In this document: positions 26,774-35,628 of the stretch, piece after piece
Position numbering within the stretch: position 1 is the first letter of the stretch
Layout of the letters: each line of letters starts with the position of its first letter
Assembly: GCA_964569695.1 (NCBI GenBank)
Contig: CAZMUA010000001.1
Coordinates: 99,923-163,922 of the forward strand
DNA length: 64,000 bases
Source of the DNA: UBA8106 sp964569695
Lineage (GTDB): Bacteria > Acidobacteriota > Vicinamibacteria > Vicinamibacterales > UBA823
Direction: 5' to 3'
Notes under the pieces: model-generated
What the model saw: the letters and a program-made list of their open reading frames with translations, nothing else
What the model was told of the DNA's origin: nothing
Database searches by the model: none
Translations under genes and position numbers: made by a program

Positions 26774-27781
26774 ATGCCTTCTCGTGATCTCCCACGCACT
26801 GTTTTGGTGCTGCCGCTTATTCTGGCCACGGCTTGTGGCGGCGGCGGCAGTTCGCCTACCGCCCCGACGGCTACCTCTACTGGACAGCAAACGTCGACAC
26901 CGACGGCCACGACCCTCACACTCACCGGCACCATGACTAATATCATTACTGGCGCGACGATTAGTGGAGGCGTAATAGAGGTTGGTGGTGAAACAGCCAC
27001 TAGCGGTGCAGATGGGGCCTACAGTTTGACGATCACGGCGAGTAGCACGCAGAGTTTCTCAGCGAGCGCCTCTGGGTATTACACGCGGCAATCCTCGGTG
27101 TCTATGACAGGCACGAGCGTCGTCAATTTACAGTTGATTCCGAACGGGGACGGCTTTAACCTTGCGCTTTTTGACCACCTGTTTCGTGAAAAAGGACAAA
27201 ACGGGACTCAACGCTGGACTTCGCAACCCACTTTTGAAATCTGGACCCAGGAATTTACCTGCCTAGAGACAAGTTCAAACGGCGATGCATGTATCAAATA
27301 TCAAGCGAAAGGCACAGCTCCTACAATTTTTGAGACCAACGTTCGAAACTCCATTGCCAAGATGGGACAGCTGACGGGGAGCGCACTCAGCGGGTCACCG
27401 ATTACAACGAAGACGCACTCAGTCGGCACCACTTTAACCCATAACGATTGGGGAACGACGGTAGGCACCATTAGTTTTGCATTTGTAACGGGTGTTTATG
27501 GTGGAGATAATGCCGGTGCGAGTGGCAGCCCGAACAACAAAATACATATCGATTACGGTGCAAACGTCTATACCGATCAGACTATTCACCTGCACGAAGT
27601 CGCCCATGCAGTGGGGTTTCGTCACCCGGATGGATCTAACAACATGCCACAACCAGGCATTATGGGGCCTTGGCCGTATCAGTGGACTAGCGCCGATGAA
27701 CTCCTTGGGCGGATTTTGTATCTTCGGCCGACCGGCAGCCTAACGCCAGACATCGACCCCACAGGTACGATTATCAACTAG
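26774..27781 (+). CDS. Lipoprotein with metzincin-like zinc protease motif
   Basis: This is a 335-residue lipoprotein with signal VLVLPLILATAC followed by a Gly/Ser/Thr-rich linker. A carboxypeptidase-regulatory-like beta domain covers about residues 60-125 (GATISGGVIEVGGETATSG). The C-terminal half holds HEVAHAVGFRH, an exact H-E-x-x-H-x-x-G-x-x-H zinc motif. A methionine (QPGIMGPW) about 15 residues later fits the Met-turn of metzincins. This points to an extracellular metalloprotease, although overall similarity to a named family was not recognised. ATG 26774 is preferred over an upstream TTG at 26732 because it gives a proper lipoprotein signal. The helicase gene starts one base after its stop. 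Confidence 0.7.
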   Translation: MPSRDLPRTVLVLPLILATACGGGGSSPTAPTATSTGQQTSTPTATTLTLTGTMTNIITGATISGGVIEVGGETATSGADGAYSLTITASSTQSFSASASGYYTRQSSVSMTGTSVVNLQLIPNGDGFNLALFDHLFREKGQNGTQRWTSQPTFEIWTQEFTCLETSSNGDACIKYQAKGTAPTIFETNVRNSIAKMGQLTGSALSGSPITTKTHSVGTTLTHNDWGTTVGTISFAFVTGVYGGDNAGASGSPNNKIHIDYGANVYTDQTIHLHEVAHAVGFRHPDGSNNMPQPGIMGPWPYQWTSADELLGRILYLRPTGSLTPDIDPTGTIIN

Positions 27782-27782
27782 G

Positions 27783-29387
27783 GTGAACGCAGTTAATCAG
27801 TCTGCGCTCAGAACAGAGCACGAGGAGTTTCCCAGCTCGTGGAACATTCAGGATACAATTCAAGTTTCGTGTCCTCATACATTTGAGTCTCTTTTGAATA
27901 CCCTAAGCTCACCTGTCGGCGAACCTCAAAATCCGTTGCCTGAAGCAGCGCTTCAGGATCTACCCGATCGCATACGCGCCGCGGTGAAACTGGCTGGCTG
28001 GACCAAGCTCATGCCGGTGCAGTGCCGAGCGATTCCTTATCTGTTGGCCCGCCGCGACATGTTGATACAGGCTCGTACCGGCAGCGGTAAGACCGGAGCC
28101 TTTTTGCTACCAATGGTGGAACGCCTTGACCCAGCGGCACCGACCTGTCAGGCCCTGATCCTCGTGCCCACGCGTGAACTGGCGCGACAGGTATGGCAGG
28201 AGGCCGAGACACTTTGTGGCGAGGTTGGACTTCGGCGCGCCGTGATCTACGGCGGGGTGGGGTATGGGGCGCAAATTGATGCCTTGCGCGAGGGTGCACA
28301 CATCGTGGTCGGCACACCAGGACGCATCCTCGACCATTTGTTAAAGCGGACGCTCTCGCTGGATCATCTAGAAATGTTGATTTTCGATGAAGCTGATCGG
28401 ATGTTGTCAATGGGGTTCTATCCAGACATGAAGCAGATCCAGCGACATCTACCGGATCGTCAGTTGCACAGCTGCATGTTTTCGGCGACATTTCCAGATT
28501 TTATTCAGCGGGTCGCACGGGAGTTCATTCGCACGCCTGAATTCCTCACGCTCAGCCAAGATCATGTGCACGTCACCGACACCGAGCACGCGTTTTACAC
28601 CGTACCTGGGATGGAGAAAGATCGCACTTTGATGCGGATTATCGAGATTGAAAATCCGGCCTCAGCAATTATTTTTTGTAATACGAAGTCCCGGGTGCGT
28701 TATGTGACTGTTGTACTGCAACAATTTGGTTACGACGCGGACGAGTTGAGCGCTGATCGCTCACAGAAAGAGCGTGAAGCAGTGCTGGAACGAGTCCGGC
28801 AAGGAACGCTGCGGTTTCTGGTAGCAACTGATGTTGCGGCCCGCGGACTCGACATACCGAATCTTTCCCATGTAATTCAGTACGAGCCGCCTGAAGACAT
28901 CGAAGGGTATATTCACCGTGCGGGACGGACCGGGCGAGCGGGCGCGACAGGGGTCGCGTTGTCACTGGTCAGCGAACTAGAGCGATTTACGCTCGATCGC
29001 ATTGCCAAGAGTTATGAAATCGATATGCAAGAACGGCAAGAACCATCCGCCGCGGACGTCGAGGCAGTTGTGGCAGAGCGGGTCACAACACTCTTGGAGG
29101 CACGCTTGCGCGACCGTGACAAATTGAAAACCGAGCGCAGTCAGCGATTTGTCACCTTGGGAAGAAGTTTGGCAGAGAATGAAGACGAATCAGCGCTCAT
29201 TGCGATGCTGCTCGATGATTACTATCAGCAAACGTTGCACGCTCCGGTTCCCCAGGCGGTTCAACCACCACAAGCATCGATAAAGCCTAAGTCGAATGCA
29301 GGCCGTCCTCGTCGTACTAAGAAGACAAAAAATAGTGGTCCTGACGGTCGAAGCCGCTCTTCCAGACCCAGGCGGCAACGAAGTTAG
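27783..29387 (+). CDS. DEAD-box ATP-dependent RNA helicase
   Basis: This 534-residue protein has all core motifs in order: Q-motif region (GWTKLMPVQCRAIPYLL), I ARTGSGKTGAF, Ia PTRELARQ, GG-type YGGVGYG, Ib GTPGRILDHL, II DEAD (LIFDEADRMLSMGF), III SAT, IV IIFCNTKSRVR, V VATDVAARGLDIPN and VI HRAGRTGRAG. It unwinds short RNA duplexes, as CsdA/DeaD or RhlE do in ribosome assembly and cold adaptation. The tail is Lys/Arg/Ser-rich and probably binds RNA. There is a GTG start at 27783, one base after the metzincin gene stop, without an obvious ribosome-binding site; the first ~60 residues are not conserved-looking and the true start could be later. Confidence 0.9.
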   Translation: MNAVNQSALRTEHEEFPSSWNIQDTIQVSCPHTFESLLNTLSSPVGEPQNPLPEAALQDLPDRIRAAVKLAGWTKLMPVQCRAIPYLLARRDMLIQARTGSGKTGAFLLPMVERLDPAAPTCQALILVPTRELARQVWQEAETLCGEVGLRRAVIYGGVGYGAQIDALREGAHIVVGTPGRILDHLLKRTLSLDHLEMLIFDEADRMLSMGFYPDMKQIQRHLPDRQLHSCMFSATFPDFIQRVAREFIRTPEFLTLSQDHVHVTDTEHAFYTVPGMEKDRTLMRIIEIENPASAIIFCNTKSRVRYVTVVLQQFGYDADELSADRSQKEREAVLERVRQGTLRFLVATDVAARGLDIPNLSHVIQYEPPEDIEGYIHRAGRTGRAGATGVALSLVSELERFTLDRIAKSYEIDMQERQEPSAADVEAVVAERVTTLLEARLRDRDKLKTERSQRFVTLGRSLAENEDESALIAMLLDDYYQQTLHAPVPQAVQPPQASIKPKSNAGRPRRTKKTKNSGPDGRSRSSRPRRQRS

Positions 29388-30571
29388 GGCTGAAGGTTGG
29401 GTGGTGGTGTTACCACGAACCGAACGTTCTTGACGTTCTGACGGGATGCGATGTTATCGGTCACAACAATTTCCAACCGATAAGCCCCTTCTGAAAATGG
29501 CTGCAAGGCGACACCTTGCGAGACGAACAACTGGTTGTCCAGGGCTTGGAAGTCGAACTGTTCTGGTAACGTTGACGAGTTAAATTCGACCGGGGCTGTT
29601 TGGCTGAAAAACACTTCCGAAACGGCAGCTTGTTCGTAAAATCGATATTCGACCGTGATGTTTGGTTTGCGATGCGCGTCCAACGCCGCATTATACACAA
29701 AAAATACAACCGATAAGTTGTCATCCCCACTCAGGAAGTGGTGTTCCAGCGGTACGATTTCTGCAATACCAAATGCGTACGGATGATTGCTTTGATCAGT
29801 ACTGTTGAATGGACTTGGAAGCTGAAGGATGTCTTGGGCGATCACAATACTGCTCGTATCGAGCGCGGTCGCGGAAAAGGCCGGCACCCTTAGCGATCGT
29901 TTCATGACTGCGACTTTTGGCGTGGAAGGTTGTGGTCCTGACCGGCGATACTCACGAACAGCCACATACACGTCGTAGTCGCCAGGTGGGACAGTGACCG
30001 CCCGTTGCACTCGGTAAGGCTCTGCCGTATCCGACACTCGGAAATCTATGAAATGAATATTTTCAAACGGATAGCGACTCTCGTCGTAAACAGCCTGATC
30101 ATGGGCGAGCCTCAAAACCGCGGAGTGTTCACCAGCAAGCTGAGTTATCTCAGGAGTTAGGGCATTTGTGGCACGTTCCGGGACAAAGACAGGTACTTCT
30201 CCAGGCTCGAACTCGGTGTAGTTACGGCGTCTACTGCGTTCTCTGCCGTCCCGTGAGGTTTCACCAAGATTGGCCACTCGGACGTACATGCTGATTGATG
30301 CAAAGGCATCAGGCGCTTCTTCGATAACTAGTGTAAATGGTACGTAGATTAACCCCTCCGTCGTTCGAAAAACATGATGACTCCATTTCAGCCAAGCGTC
30401 ACCGCCCGGTAGGTCTCCATCAGCGACGCTGTCCACAAGGGCATCCAGTCGAAAGGCTTCGTCACGGTCGGCAAAGCTGAGGCGCTCTTGTGCCAAGACT
30501 AGGTTGGTAGACAGCAGACTCATCTGCAGTAGCGCGATCAGTTTCCAGAGAAGAAGTATCCGGAATCTCAT
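29384..30571 (-). CDS. Secreted protein of unknown function, beta-rich
   Basis: This 395-residue exported protein has signal peptide LIALLQMSLLSTNLVLAQ. The rest alternates predicted beta strands and loops (SISMYVRVANL, VPPGDYDVYVAVREYRRSG, ITVEYRFYEQAAVSEVFF, YRLEIVVTDNIASR). This is reminiscent of the beta-sandwich tail found on GWxTD-type secreted proteins in Acidobacteriota, but no catalytic motif was recognised. No Cys-rich or metal-binding pattern is seen. The 3' end overlaps the converging helicase gene by 4 bases. The gene stands alone on its strand, with the UxuA-like gene 63 bases upstream. Confidence 0.65.
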   Translation of the reverse strand: MRFRILLLWKLIALLQMSLLSTNLVLAQERLSFADRDEAFRLDALVDSVADGDLPGGDAWLKWSHHVFRTTEGLIYVPFTLVIEEAPDAFASISMYVRVANLGETSRDGRERSRRRNYTEFEPGEVPVFVPERATNALTPEITQLAGEHSAVLRLAHDQAVYDESRYPFENIHFIDFRVSDTAEPYRVQRAVTVPPGDYDVYVAVREYRRSGPQPSTPKVAVMKRSLRVPAFSATALDTSSIVIAQDILQLPSPFNSTDQSNHPYAFGIAEIVPLEHHFLSGDDNLSVVFFVYNAALDAHRKPNITVEYRFYEQAAVSEVFFSQTAPVEFNSSTLPEQFDFQALDNQLFVSQGVALQPFSEGAYRLEIVVTDNIASRQNVKNVRFVVTPPPNLQP

Positions 30572-30634
30572 GGTGTATTCCTATGAGACAGGAAAGGTTA
30601 ATCGAATGATGAGCACAATTTGGAGTTTCACGCG

Positions 30635-31735
30635 CTAGCCTAAAGTATCTACTGCTTGAATTAATCCCTTGATGTAGCCGTACCCGAATGCGAAAGCCTG
30701 ACGTCCATTTGGGTCATCGGGGTGACGCGGCATGTGGTCGGGCATCACCATGTAAGGATAATCAACTTCTTTGAGGGTCATCATGATTCGCAGCATATCC
30801 ATGTCTCCTTCATCCGGAAAAACCTCCTGGAAGTCATCGCGTCTTCCACGAATGTTTCTGAAGTGAATATTAAAAATCTTATGCCGTGACCCAAAGTAGC
30901 GGATGACCTCGTGAATCTCTTCAGAGGGATTCTGGAGCATTTCAGCGGTGGTTCCTAAACATAGGTTGAGACCATGATGGGAACTTTCTTCGATTTCAAC
31001 GAATCGCTTAAGACCTTCAACTGTGCCGAGTACTCTAGCGATGCCGTGAAATCCTTCGGGTGGGACACCCGGATCGTGTGGATGGCAAGCTAGGCGAACA
31101 TTGAATTCTTCCGCAACCGGGACAACCTGCTTAAGAAAATGCGTGATACGTTCCCATAGTTCATCGGACGAGATTTGACCTGCCCGCGTTCTGATATTCG
31201 GATCGGCGTCCTTCAATCGCCATGTGCTATAGCTCGTGCCGCCACGTCCTGGTGTCGGCGAGGTGCGGAGTACTCCCAGCAGGGACAAATTGTACTTAAT
31301 GGCTGGAATGCCGGCCGCCGCACACTGTCGAATAATCTCACACGCTTCGTCAATTTCCTCTTGGCGGTTGGGTTCCTCGCCCAACATGATTCCCTTACGT
31401 TCACTGCGATCAACATGAGATGAAGACATAAATGGAAACTGGACCATGTCCAACCCGATGCCATGCGATTCACATTGTTCCCGAAGTTGGCGCAGTCGTG
31501 TTCCTGTCCAACCCTCTTCGGTGGGATACCCACAGATATGTTCAACGCCGTGTCGACGAAAGTACATCAACATTGCGTCATTCGTTGGTGCTCGTTGGGT
31601 GCCAACCGTCATACGAGCTCGACGGCGCGGCGCATCAGTGTTCGTAGGTGCCAGTGTTTGGTCAACATTGCATCCCTGGAGCGACATGACGCCAGTTGCC
31701 AGGCCTGCGAGTGAGACAAATTTTCGTCGGTCCAT
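30635..31735 (-). CDS. Exported mannonate dehydratase (UxuA)-like protein
   Basis: This 366-residue TIM-barrel protein has UxuA-type segments: AAAGIPAIKYNLSLLG, VRLACHPHDPGVPPEGFHGI, NLCLGTTAEM, NIHFRNIRGRRDDFQEVF, DEGDMDM and MVMPDHMPRHP. The Cys/His/Asp residues correspond to the metal site of mannonate dehydratase (D-mannonate to 2-keto-3-deoxygluconate). Unusually, the N-terminus is MDRRKFVSLAGLATGVMSLQ followed by GC, a twin-arginine plus lipobox signal, so the enzyme should be exported as a lipoprotein. ATG at 31735 starts directly at the RR motif; an ATG 12 bases upstream (31747) is possible. The substrate outside the cytoplasm is unknown. Confidence 0.8.
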   Translation of the reverse strand: MDRRKFVSLAGLATGVMSLQGCNVDQTLAPTNTDAPRRRARMTVGTQRAPTNDAMLMYFRRHGVEHICGYPTEEGWTGTRLRQLREQCESHGIGLDMVQFPFMSSSHVDRSERKGIMLGEEPNRQEEIDEACEIIRQCAAAGIPAIKYNLSLLGVLRTSPTPGRGGTSYSTWRLKDADPNIRTRAGQISSDELWERITHFLKQVVPVAEEFNVRLACHPHDPGVPPEGFHGIARVLGTVEGLKRFVEIEESSHHGLNLCLGTTAEMLQNPSEEIHEVIRYFGSRHKIFNIHFRNIRGRRDDFQEVFPDEGDMDMLRIMMTLKEVDYPYMVMPDHMPRHPDDPNGRQAFAFGYGYIKGLIQAVDTLG

Positions 31736-31869
31736 ATATTTACCCATTTCTTGAAGGGAATAGCATGAGCATACACTCGACAGCGCTGGAAGCAAGGCTG
31801 GAGTTGCATTCTGCGGGGTGGCTCACATACTCTCTGTGAAGAACCTAAATTCTAGGCCGGAGGATCACA

Positions 31870-33576
31870 ATGGTAGCGGCAAAAACACGAGACGGTTTCT
31901 TTAGCTTTTGGTTAATCACAGTAGGCGTGCTCATTACTGGTTGCGGGTCGAGTGTCGAACCAGTTGACGTCGTATTACATAACGGAAAAATTATCACGGT
32001 CGACGAATTACACCCAGAAGTGCAAGCGTTAGGGATTCGTGGAGATCAAATAGTTGTAGTTGGCACTAATGAGGAGGTCGACGCGTATATCGGTGAGACA
32101 ACCGAGGTCATCGATCTTGAGGGCCAGCTGGCTGTTCCAGGCTTTATTGAAAGCCATGGCCACTTTCTTGGAGTCGGCAATGCGCAAATGCAATTGAACC
32201 TGATGGATGTACAGAATTGGGAAGAGATCGTTGCAATGGTCGCAGCCGCTGTTGAAGAGGCTCAACCAGGACAGCTCATCCGAGGTCGTGGATGGCACCA
32301 GGAAAAATGGAATCCCCTTCCGGAGCGTAACGTTGAAGGATTTCCGTTGCACGACCAACTCAGTGAGGTTTCTCCAGATAATCCTGTCGTGTTGACTCAT
32401 GCCAGCGGTCATGCAAGTTTTGCAAACGCGAGAGCGATGGAAATGTCAGGCATTACGTCCGCCACAGCAGATCCAGACGGCGGCGAGATTCTCCGCGATG
32501 CTCGTGGAAATCCGATTGGTGTGTTTCGCGAGACAGCCTCTGGGCTGTTGAGAGGCGCGTCAGCTGATGCGACCCCACCGGACCCGCGCCGACAGGCTGA
32601 ACTCGCTGTGCAAGAAGCCCTAGCTAAGGGCATTACCAGTTTTCAGGATGCTGGATCTTCATTCGAGACCGTCGACCTTTTGAAAAATATGGTTGATGAT
32701 GGCAGTCTCGGGATCCGGCTTTGGGTGATGCTGCGCGAATCGAACGAAGCTTTGGCCGCACGTGGTAAGGATTACCGCATGATTGGCTACGGCGACAACC
32801 GTTTGACAGTGCGCGCAATCAAGCGTTCTATTGATGGGGCGTTGGGCTCGCGCGGAGCCTGGTTACTGGAACCGTACAGCGATTCACCGGAGAGTACGGG
32901 ATTGAACACCACGACACCGGAATCAATTAGTGAAACGGCTGCTTGGGCAATTGATAACGACTTCCAGCTCTGTGTGCATGCCATTGGCGATCGTGCGAAT
33001 CGCGAGACGCTCGATCTCTATCAGCGCACTTTCGAAGCAAACCCGGATAAAACAGGTCTCCGTTGGCGGGACGAACACACTCAACATCTGCATCCGGACG
33101 ACATTCCACGTTTTGCGGAGCTCGGTGTCATAGCATCGATGCAAGGTGTGCATTGCACTTCCGATGGGCCCTACGTAGTGGCGCGTCTCGGTGAGCAGCG
33201 TGCTGCGGAAGGAGCTTATGTTTGGAAAAGTTTAATAGAGGCAGGCGCCGTTGTTGCCAATGGCACGGATGCTCCGGTCGAGGATGTCAGCCCTATTGCT
33301 AGTTATTATTCGACGGTGTCCCGCAGATTGGCGGATGGATCTGTTTTCTACCCCGAACAACGCCTAAGCCGATTGGAAGCTTTGAAGACCTACACAATTA
33401 ATGCGGCCTTTGCGGCCTTTGAGGAAGACATTAAAGGATCACTAACCGTTGGAAAGCTCGCGGACATAACTGTGTTGTCGAAAGATGTCATGACTATTCC
33501 TGAGGACGAAATTTCTTCAACCGAGGTGGCGCACACAATAGTAGGCGGCCGCGTTATGTATAGTCGCACGAATTAG
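31870..33576 (+). CDS. YtcJ-type amidohydrolase lipoprotein (amidohydrolase family 3)
   Basis: This 568-residue metal-dependent amidohydrolase has a lipoprotein signal (ITVGVLITGC). The HxH metal motif is FIESHGHF, KGITSFQDAG is the family-3 strand, then HAIGDRANRE and DEHTQHLHPDD (metal His), and NGTDAPVEDVSP (catalytic Asp). LTVGKLADITVLSKDV closes the split beta-sandwich domain. YtcJ-like enzymes hydrolyse amides or cyclic amides; the substrates are mostly unknown. GGAGGATCACA directly before ATG 31870 is a strong ribosome-binding site. The leuC gene starts 23 bases after its stop, so read-through into the leucine genes is possible. Confidence 0.87.
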   Translation: MVAAKTRDGFFSFWLITVGVLITGCGSSVEPVDVVLHNGKIITVDELHPEVQALGIRGDQIVVVGTNEEVDAYIGETTEVIDLEGQLAVPGFIESHGHFLGVGNAQMQLNLMDVQNWEEIVAMVAAAVEEAQPGQLIRGRGWHQEKWNPLPERNVEGFPLHDQLSEVSPDNPVVLTHASGHASFANARAMEMSGITSATADPDGGEILRDARGNPIGVFRETASGLLRGASADATPPDPRRQAELAVQEALAKGITSFQDAGSSFETVDLLKNMVDDGSLGIRLWVMLRESNEALAARGKDYRMIGYGDNRLTVRAIKRSIDGALGSRGAWLLEPYSDSPESTGLNTTTPESISETAAWAIDNDFQLCVHAIGDRANRETLDLYQRTFEANPDKTGLRWRDEHTQHLHPDDIPRFAELGVIASMQGVHCTSDGPYVVARLGEQRAAEGAYVWKSLIEAGAVVANGTDAPVEDVSPIASYYSTVSRRLADGSVFYPEQRLSRLEALKTYTINAAFAAFEEDIKGSLTVGKLADITVLSKDVMTIPEDEISSTEVAHTIVGGRVMYSRTN

Positions 33577-33599
33577 TTTAAACGTGACTAACCGACCCT

Positions 33600-34997
33600 A
33601 TGGGTAAAACACTTTTACAAAAAGTCTGGGATGCGCATCGAGTCAGACAGTTACCGACAGGACAGACGCAGCTATTCATTGGTCTGCATCTTGTGCATGA
33701 GGTAACCAGTCCGCAGGCCTTCGACATGTTACGTGGACGTAACTGGAGTGTCGCTTTTCCAGATCGGACGTTCGCGACCGTCGACCACATCATTCCAACC
33801 GACAACCAGCAGCGGCCATTTGCTGATGTGTTAGCTGAGGAGATGATGGTAGCGCTCGAACGTAACAGTCGCGCGTTCGGCGTACCGCTCTACGATCTCT
33901 CAAGTCCACATCAGGGGATTGTGCATGTCATTGGACCAGAACTCGGCCTCACTCAGCCTGGTATGACAATTGCTTGTGGTGATAGTCACACGTCAACGCA
34001 TGGAGCCATGGGTGCCGTGGCTTTCGGGATCGGGACGTCACAGGTTCGTGATGTGCTAGCTTCGCAGTGTTTGGCAATTGATCCATTAAAAGTACGGCGG
34101 ATCAACGTGACAGGTCGCTTGGGCCCAAAGGTATCCGCGAAAGACGTGATTCTCGCAATTATTCGACGGCTTGGCGTCAAGGGTGGTGTGGGTCATGCCT
34201 ACGAGTACGGCGGTGACGTCATTAGTCGGATGAGTATGGAAGAACGGATGACAGTTTGTAATATGTCAATCGAGGGTGGCGCTCGCGTGGGGTACGTGAA
34301 TCCAGACCAGACAACCTTTGAGTATCTCCAGGGTCGACCATTTGCACCACAGGGAGAAGCTTTCGATAGAGCAAGCAAGTGGTGGACGTCGATAGCATCG
34401 GATACGGACGCAAGCTATGACGATGTAGTTGCTCTCGATGGGAGTGAACTGAATCCGATGGTAACTTGGGGTATCAACCCTGGGCAATCTGTTGGTATCA
34501 GTGAAAGCATCCCATCGTTGTCGGACGCCGACCCGGCTGACCGTGCTTCGCTGGAGGAGGCGCTCACATTTATGGGATTTAAGGGTGGTTCACCAATTAA
34601 TGGTACGCCGATTAACGTAGCGTTTATTGGGTCGTGTACGAACTCCCGTCTTTCAGATCTACGCGAAGCGGCCGAAGTTGTGTCGGGTCAACGGGTAGCG
34701 TCCTCAGTTAAAGCTCTTGTGGTGCCGGGGTCTCAGGCCGTGTGTCAGGCCGCTGAGCAGGAGGGTCTTGATGAAGTGTTTCAAGCTGCTGGATTCGAAT
34801 GGCGCTCAGCTGGTTGCTCAATGTGTCTCGCGATGAACCCTGACAAGTTAAATGAGCGCGAAGTGTGTGCTTCGTCCTCCAATAGGAATTTTAAGGGTCG
34901 TCAAGGCAGTCCGACTGGACGTACGTTACTTATGAGCCCGGCTATGGTTGCGGCAGCGGCCGTTGCGGGTGTTGTCACGGACGTCAGGCGTCTGTAA
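33600..34997 (+). CDS. leuC: 3-isopropylmalate dehydratase large subunit
   Basis: This 465-residue aconitase-family large subunit isomerises 2-isopropylmalate to 3-isopropylmalate together with LeuD. Visible are the N-terminal MGKTLLQKVWDAHRVRQL, VDHIIPTDNQQRP, CGDSHTSTHGAMGAVAFGIG with the first cluster Cys, FIGSCTNSRLSDLREAAEVV with the second, and SAGCSMCLAMNPDKL with the third [4Fe-4S] ligand. Length matches the bacterial LeuC family (~466). LeuD follows 10 bases later. The order leuC-leuD-(lysR)-leuA-leuB covers the complete leucine-specific branch in one place. Confidence 0.97.
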   Translation: MGKTLLQKVWDAHRVRQLPTGQTQLFIGLHLVHEVTSPQAFDMLRGRNWSVAFPDRTFATVDHIIPTDNQQRPFADVLAEEMMVALERNSRAFGVPLYDLSSPHQGIVHVIGPELGLTQPGMTIACGDSHTSTHGAMGAVAFGIGTSQVRDVLASQCLAIDPLKVRRINVTGRLGPKVSAKDVILAIIRRLGVKGGVGHAYEYGGDVISRMSMEERMTVCNMSIEGGARVGYVNPDQTTFEYLQGRPFAPQGEAFDRASKWWTSIASDTDASYDDVVALDGSELNPMVTWGINPGQSVGISESIPSLSDADPADRASLEEALTFMGFKGGSPINGTPINVAFIGSCTNSRLSDLREAAEVVSGQRVASSVKALVVPGSQAVCQAAEQEGLDEVFQAAGFEWRSAGCSMCLAMNPDKLNEREVCASSSNRNFKGRQGSPTGRTLLMSPAMVAAAAVAGVVTDVRRL

Positions 34998-35007
34998 GGA
35001 AGTGACT

Positions 35008-35628
35008 ATGATGGACGACAGTAGCACCAAACAAATACGGTGCATTCAAGGCCGAGCTCTACCACTCCGCGGCAACGATATAGATACAGATCGGATCATT
35101 CCAGCCAGATTTCTCAGGTCTGTTAGATTCGAAGGACTCGAAGAGCATATTTTTGAGGATGATCGGGAGGCACTCGCCGATGGAGCACACCCATTTTCCA
35201 ATCCTGTCTATCAGGGCGCCGACGTGCTATTGGCTAATGCCAACTTTGCGTGTGGCTCGTCACGTGAGCATGCTCCACAGGCGCTTCAAAGATGGGGAAT
35301 TCAAGTCTGCCTTGCCGAATCATTTTCAGAAATCTTCATGGGTAATTCAACTGCGCTTGGTATGCCATGCGTAACTGCGCGAGCTCAAGTGATCAACCAA
35401 TTGATGCAAATGACTGAGTCCGCGCCGGACACGGTGATGACTATTGATCTCATCGAGATGACGGTAAGTGCTGGTAATCAGTGCCTGGAAATCCAGATGG
35501 CCTCTGCGGTTCGGGAATCGATGATTAACGGAACTTGGGATGCGACCGGCTTACTGCTGGATCAATTTGACGAGGTCCGGGCAGTGGCTGGTCGCCTTCC
35601 CTATCTGCAGGGCTTTGAACAAGCCTAA
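35008..35628 (+). CDS. leuD: 3-isopropylmalate dehydratase small subunit
   Basis: This 206-residue swivel subunit of isopropylmalate isomerase carries GNDIDTDRIIPARFLR near the start and ANFACGSSREHAPQAL (substrate-binding loop) in the centre, both diagnostic for LeuD. The frame is open from 34948 inside leuC, but ATG 35008, preceded by AAGGAAGTG, is the sensible start. A second ATG follows immediately at 35011. Length matches the ~200-residue proteobacterial-type LeuD rather than the short archaeal type. The stop overlaps the converging LysR-type regulator gene by 4 bases. Confidence 0.96.
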   Translation: MMDDSSTKQIRCIQGRALPLRGNDIDTDRIIPARFLRSVRFEGLEEHIFEDDREALADGAHPFSNPVYQGADVLLANANFACGSSREHAPQALQRWGIQVCLAESFSEIFMGNSTALGMPCVTARAQVINQLMQMTESAPDTVMTIDLIEMTVSAGNQCLEIQMASAVRESMINGTWDATGLLLDQFDEVRAVAGRLPYLQGFEQA

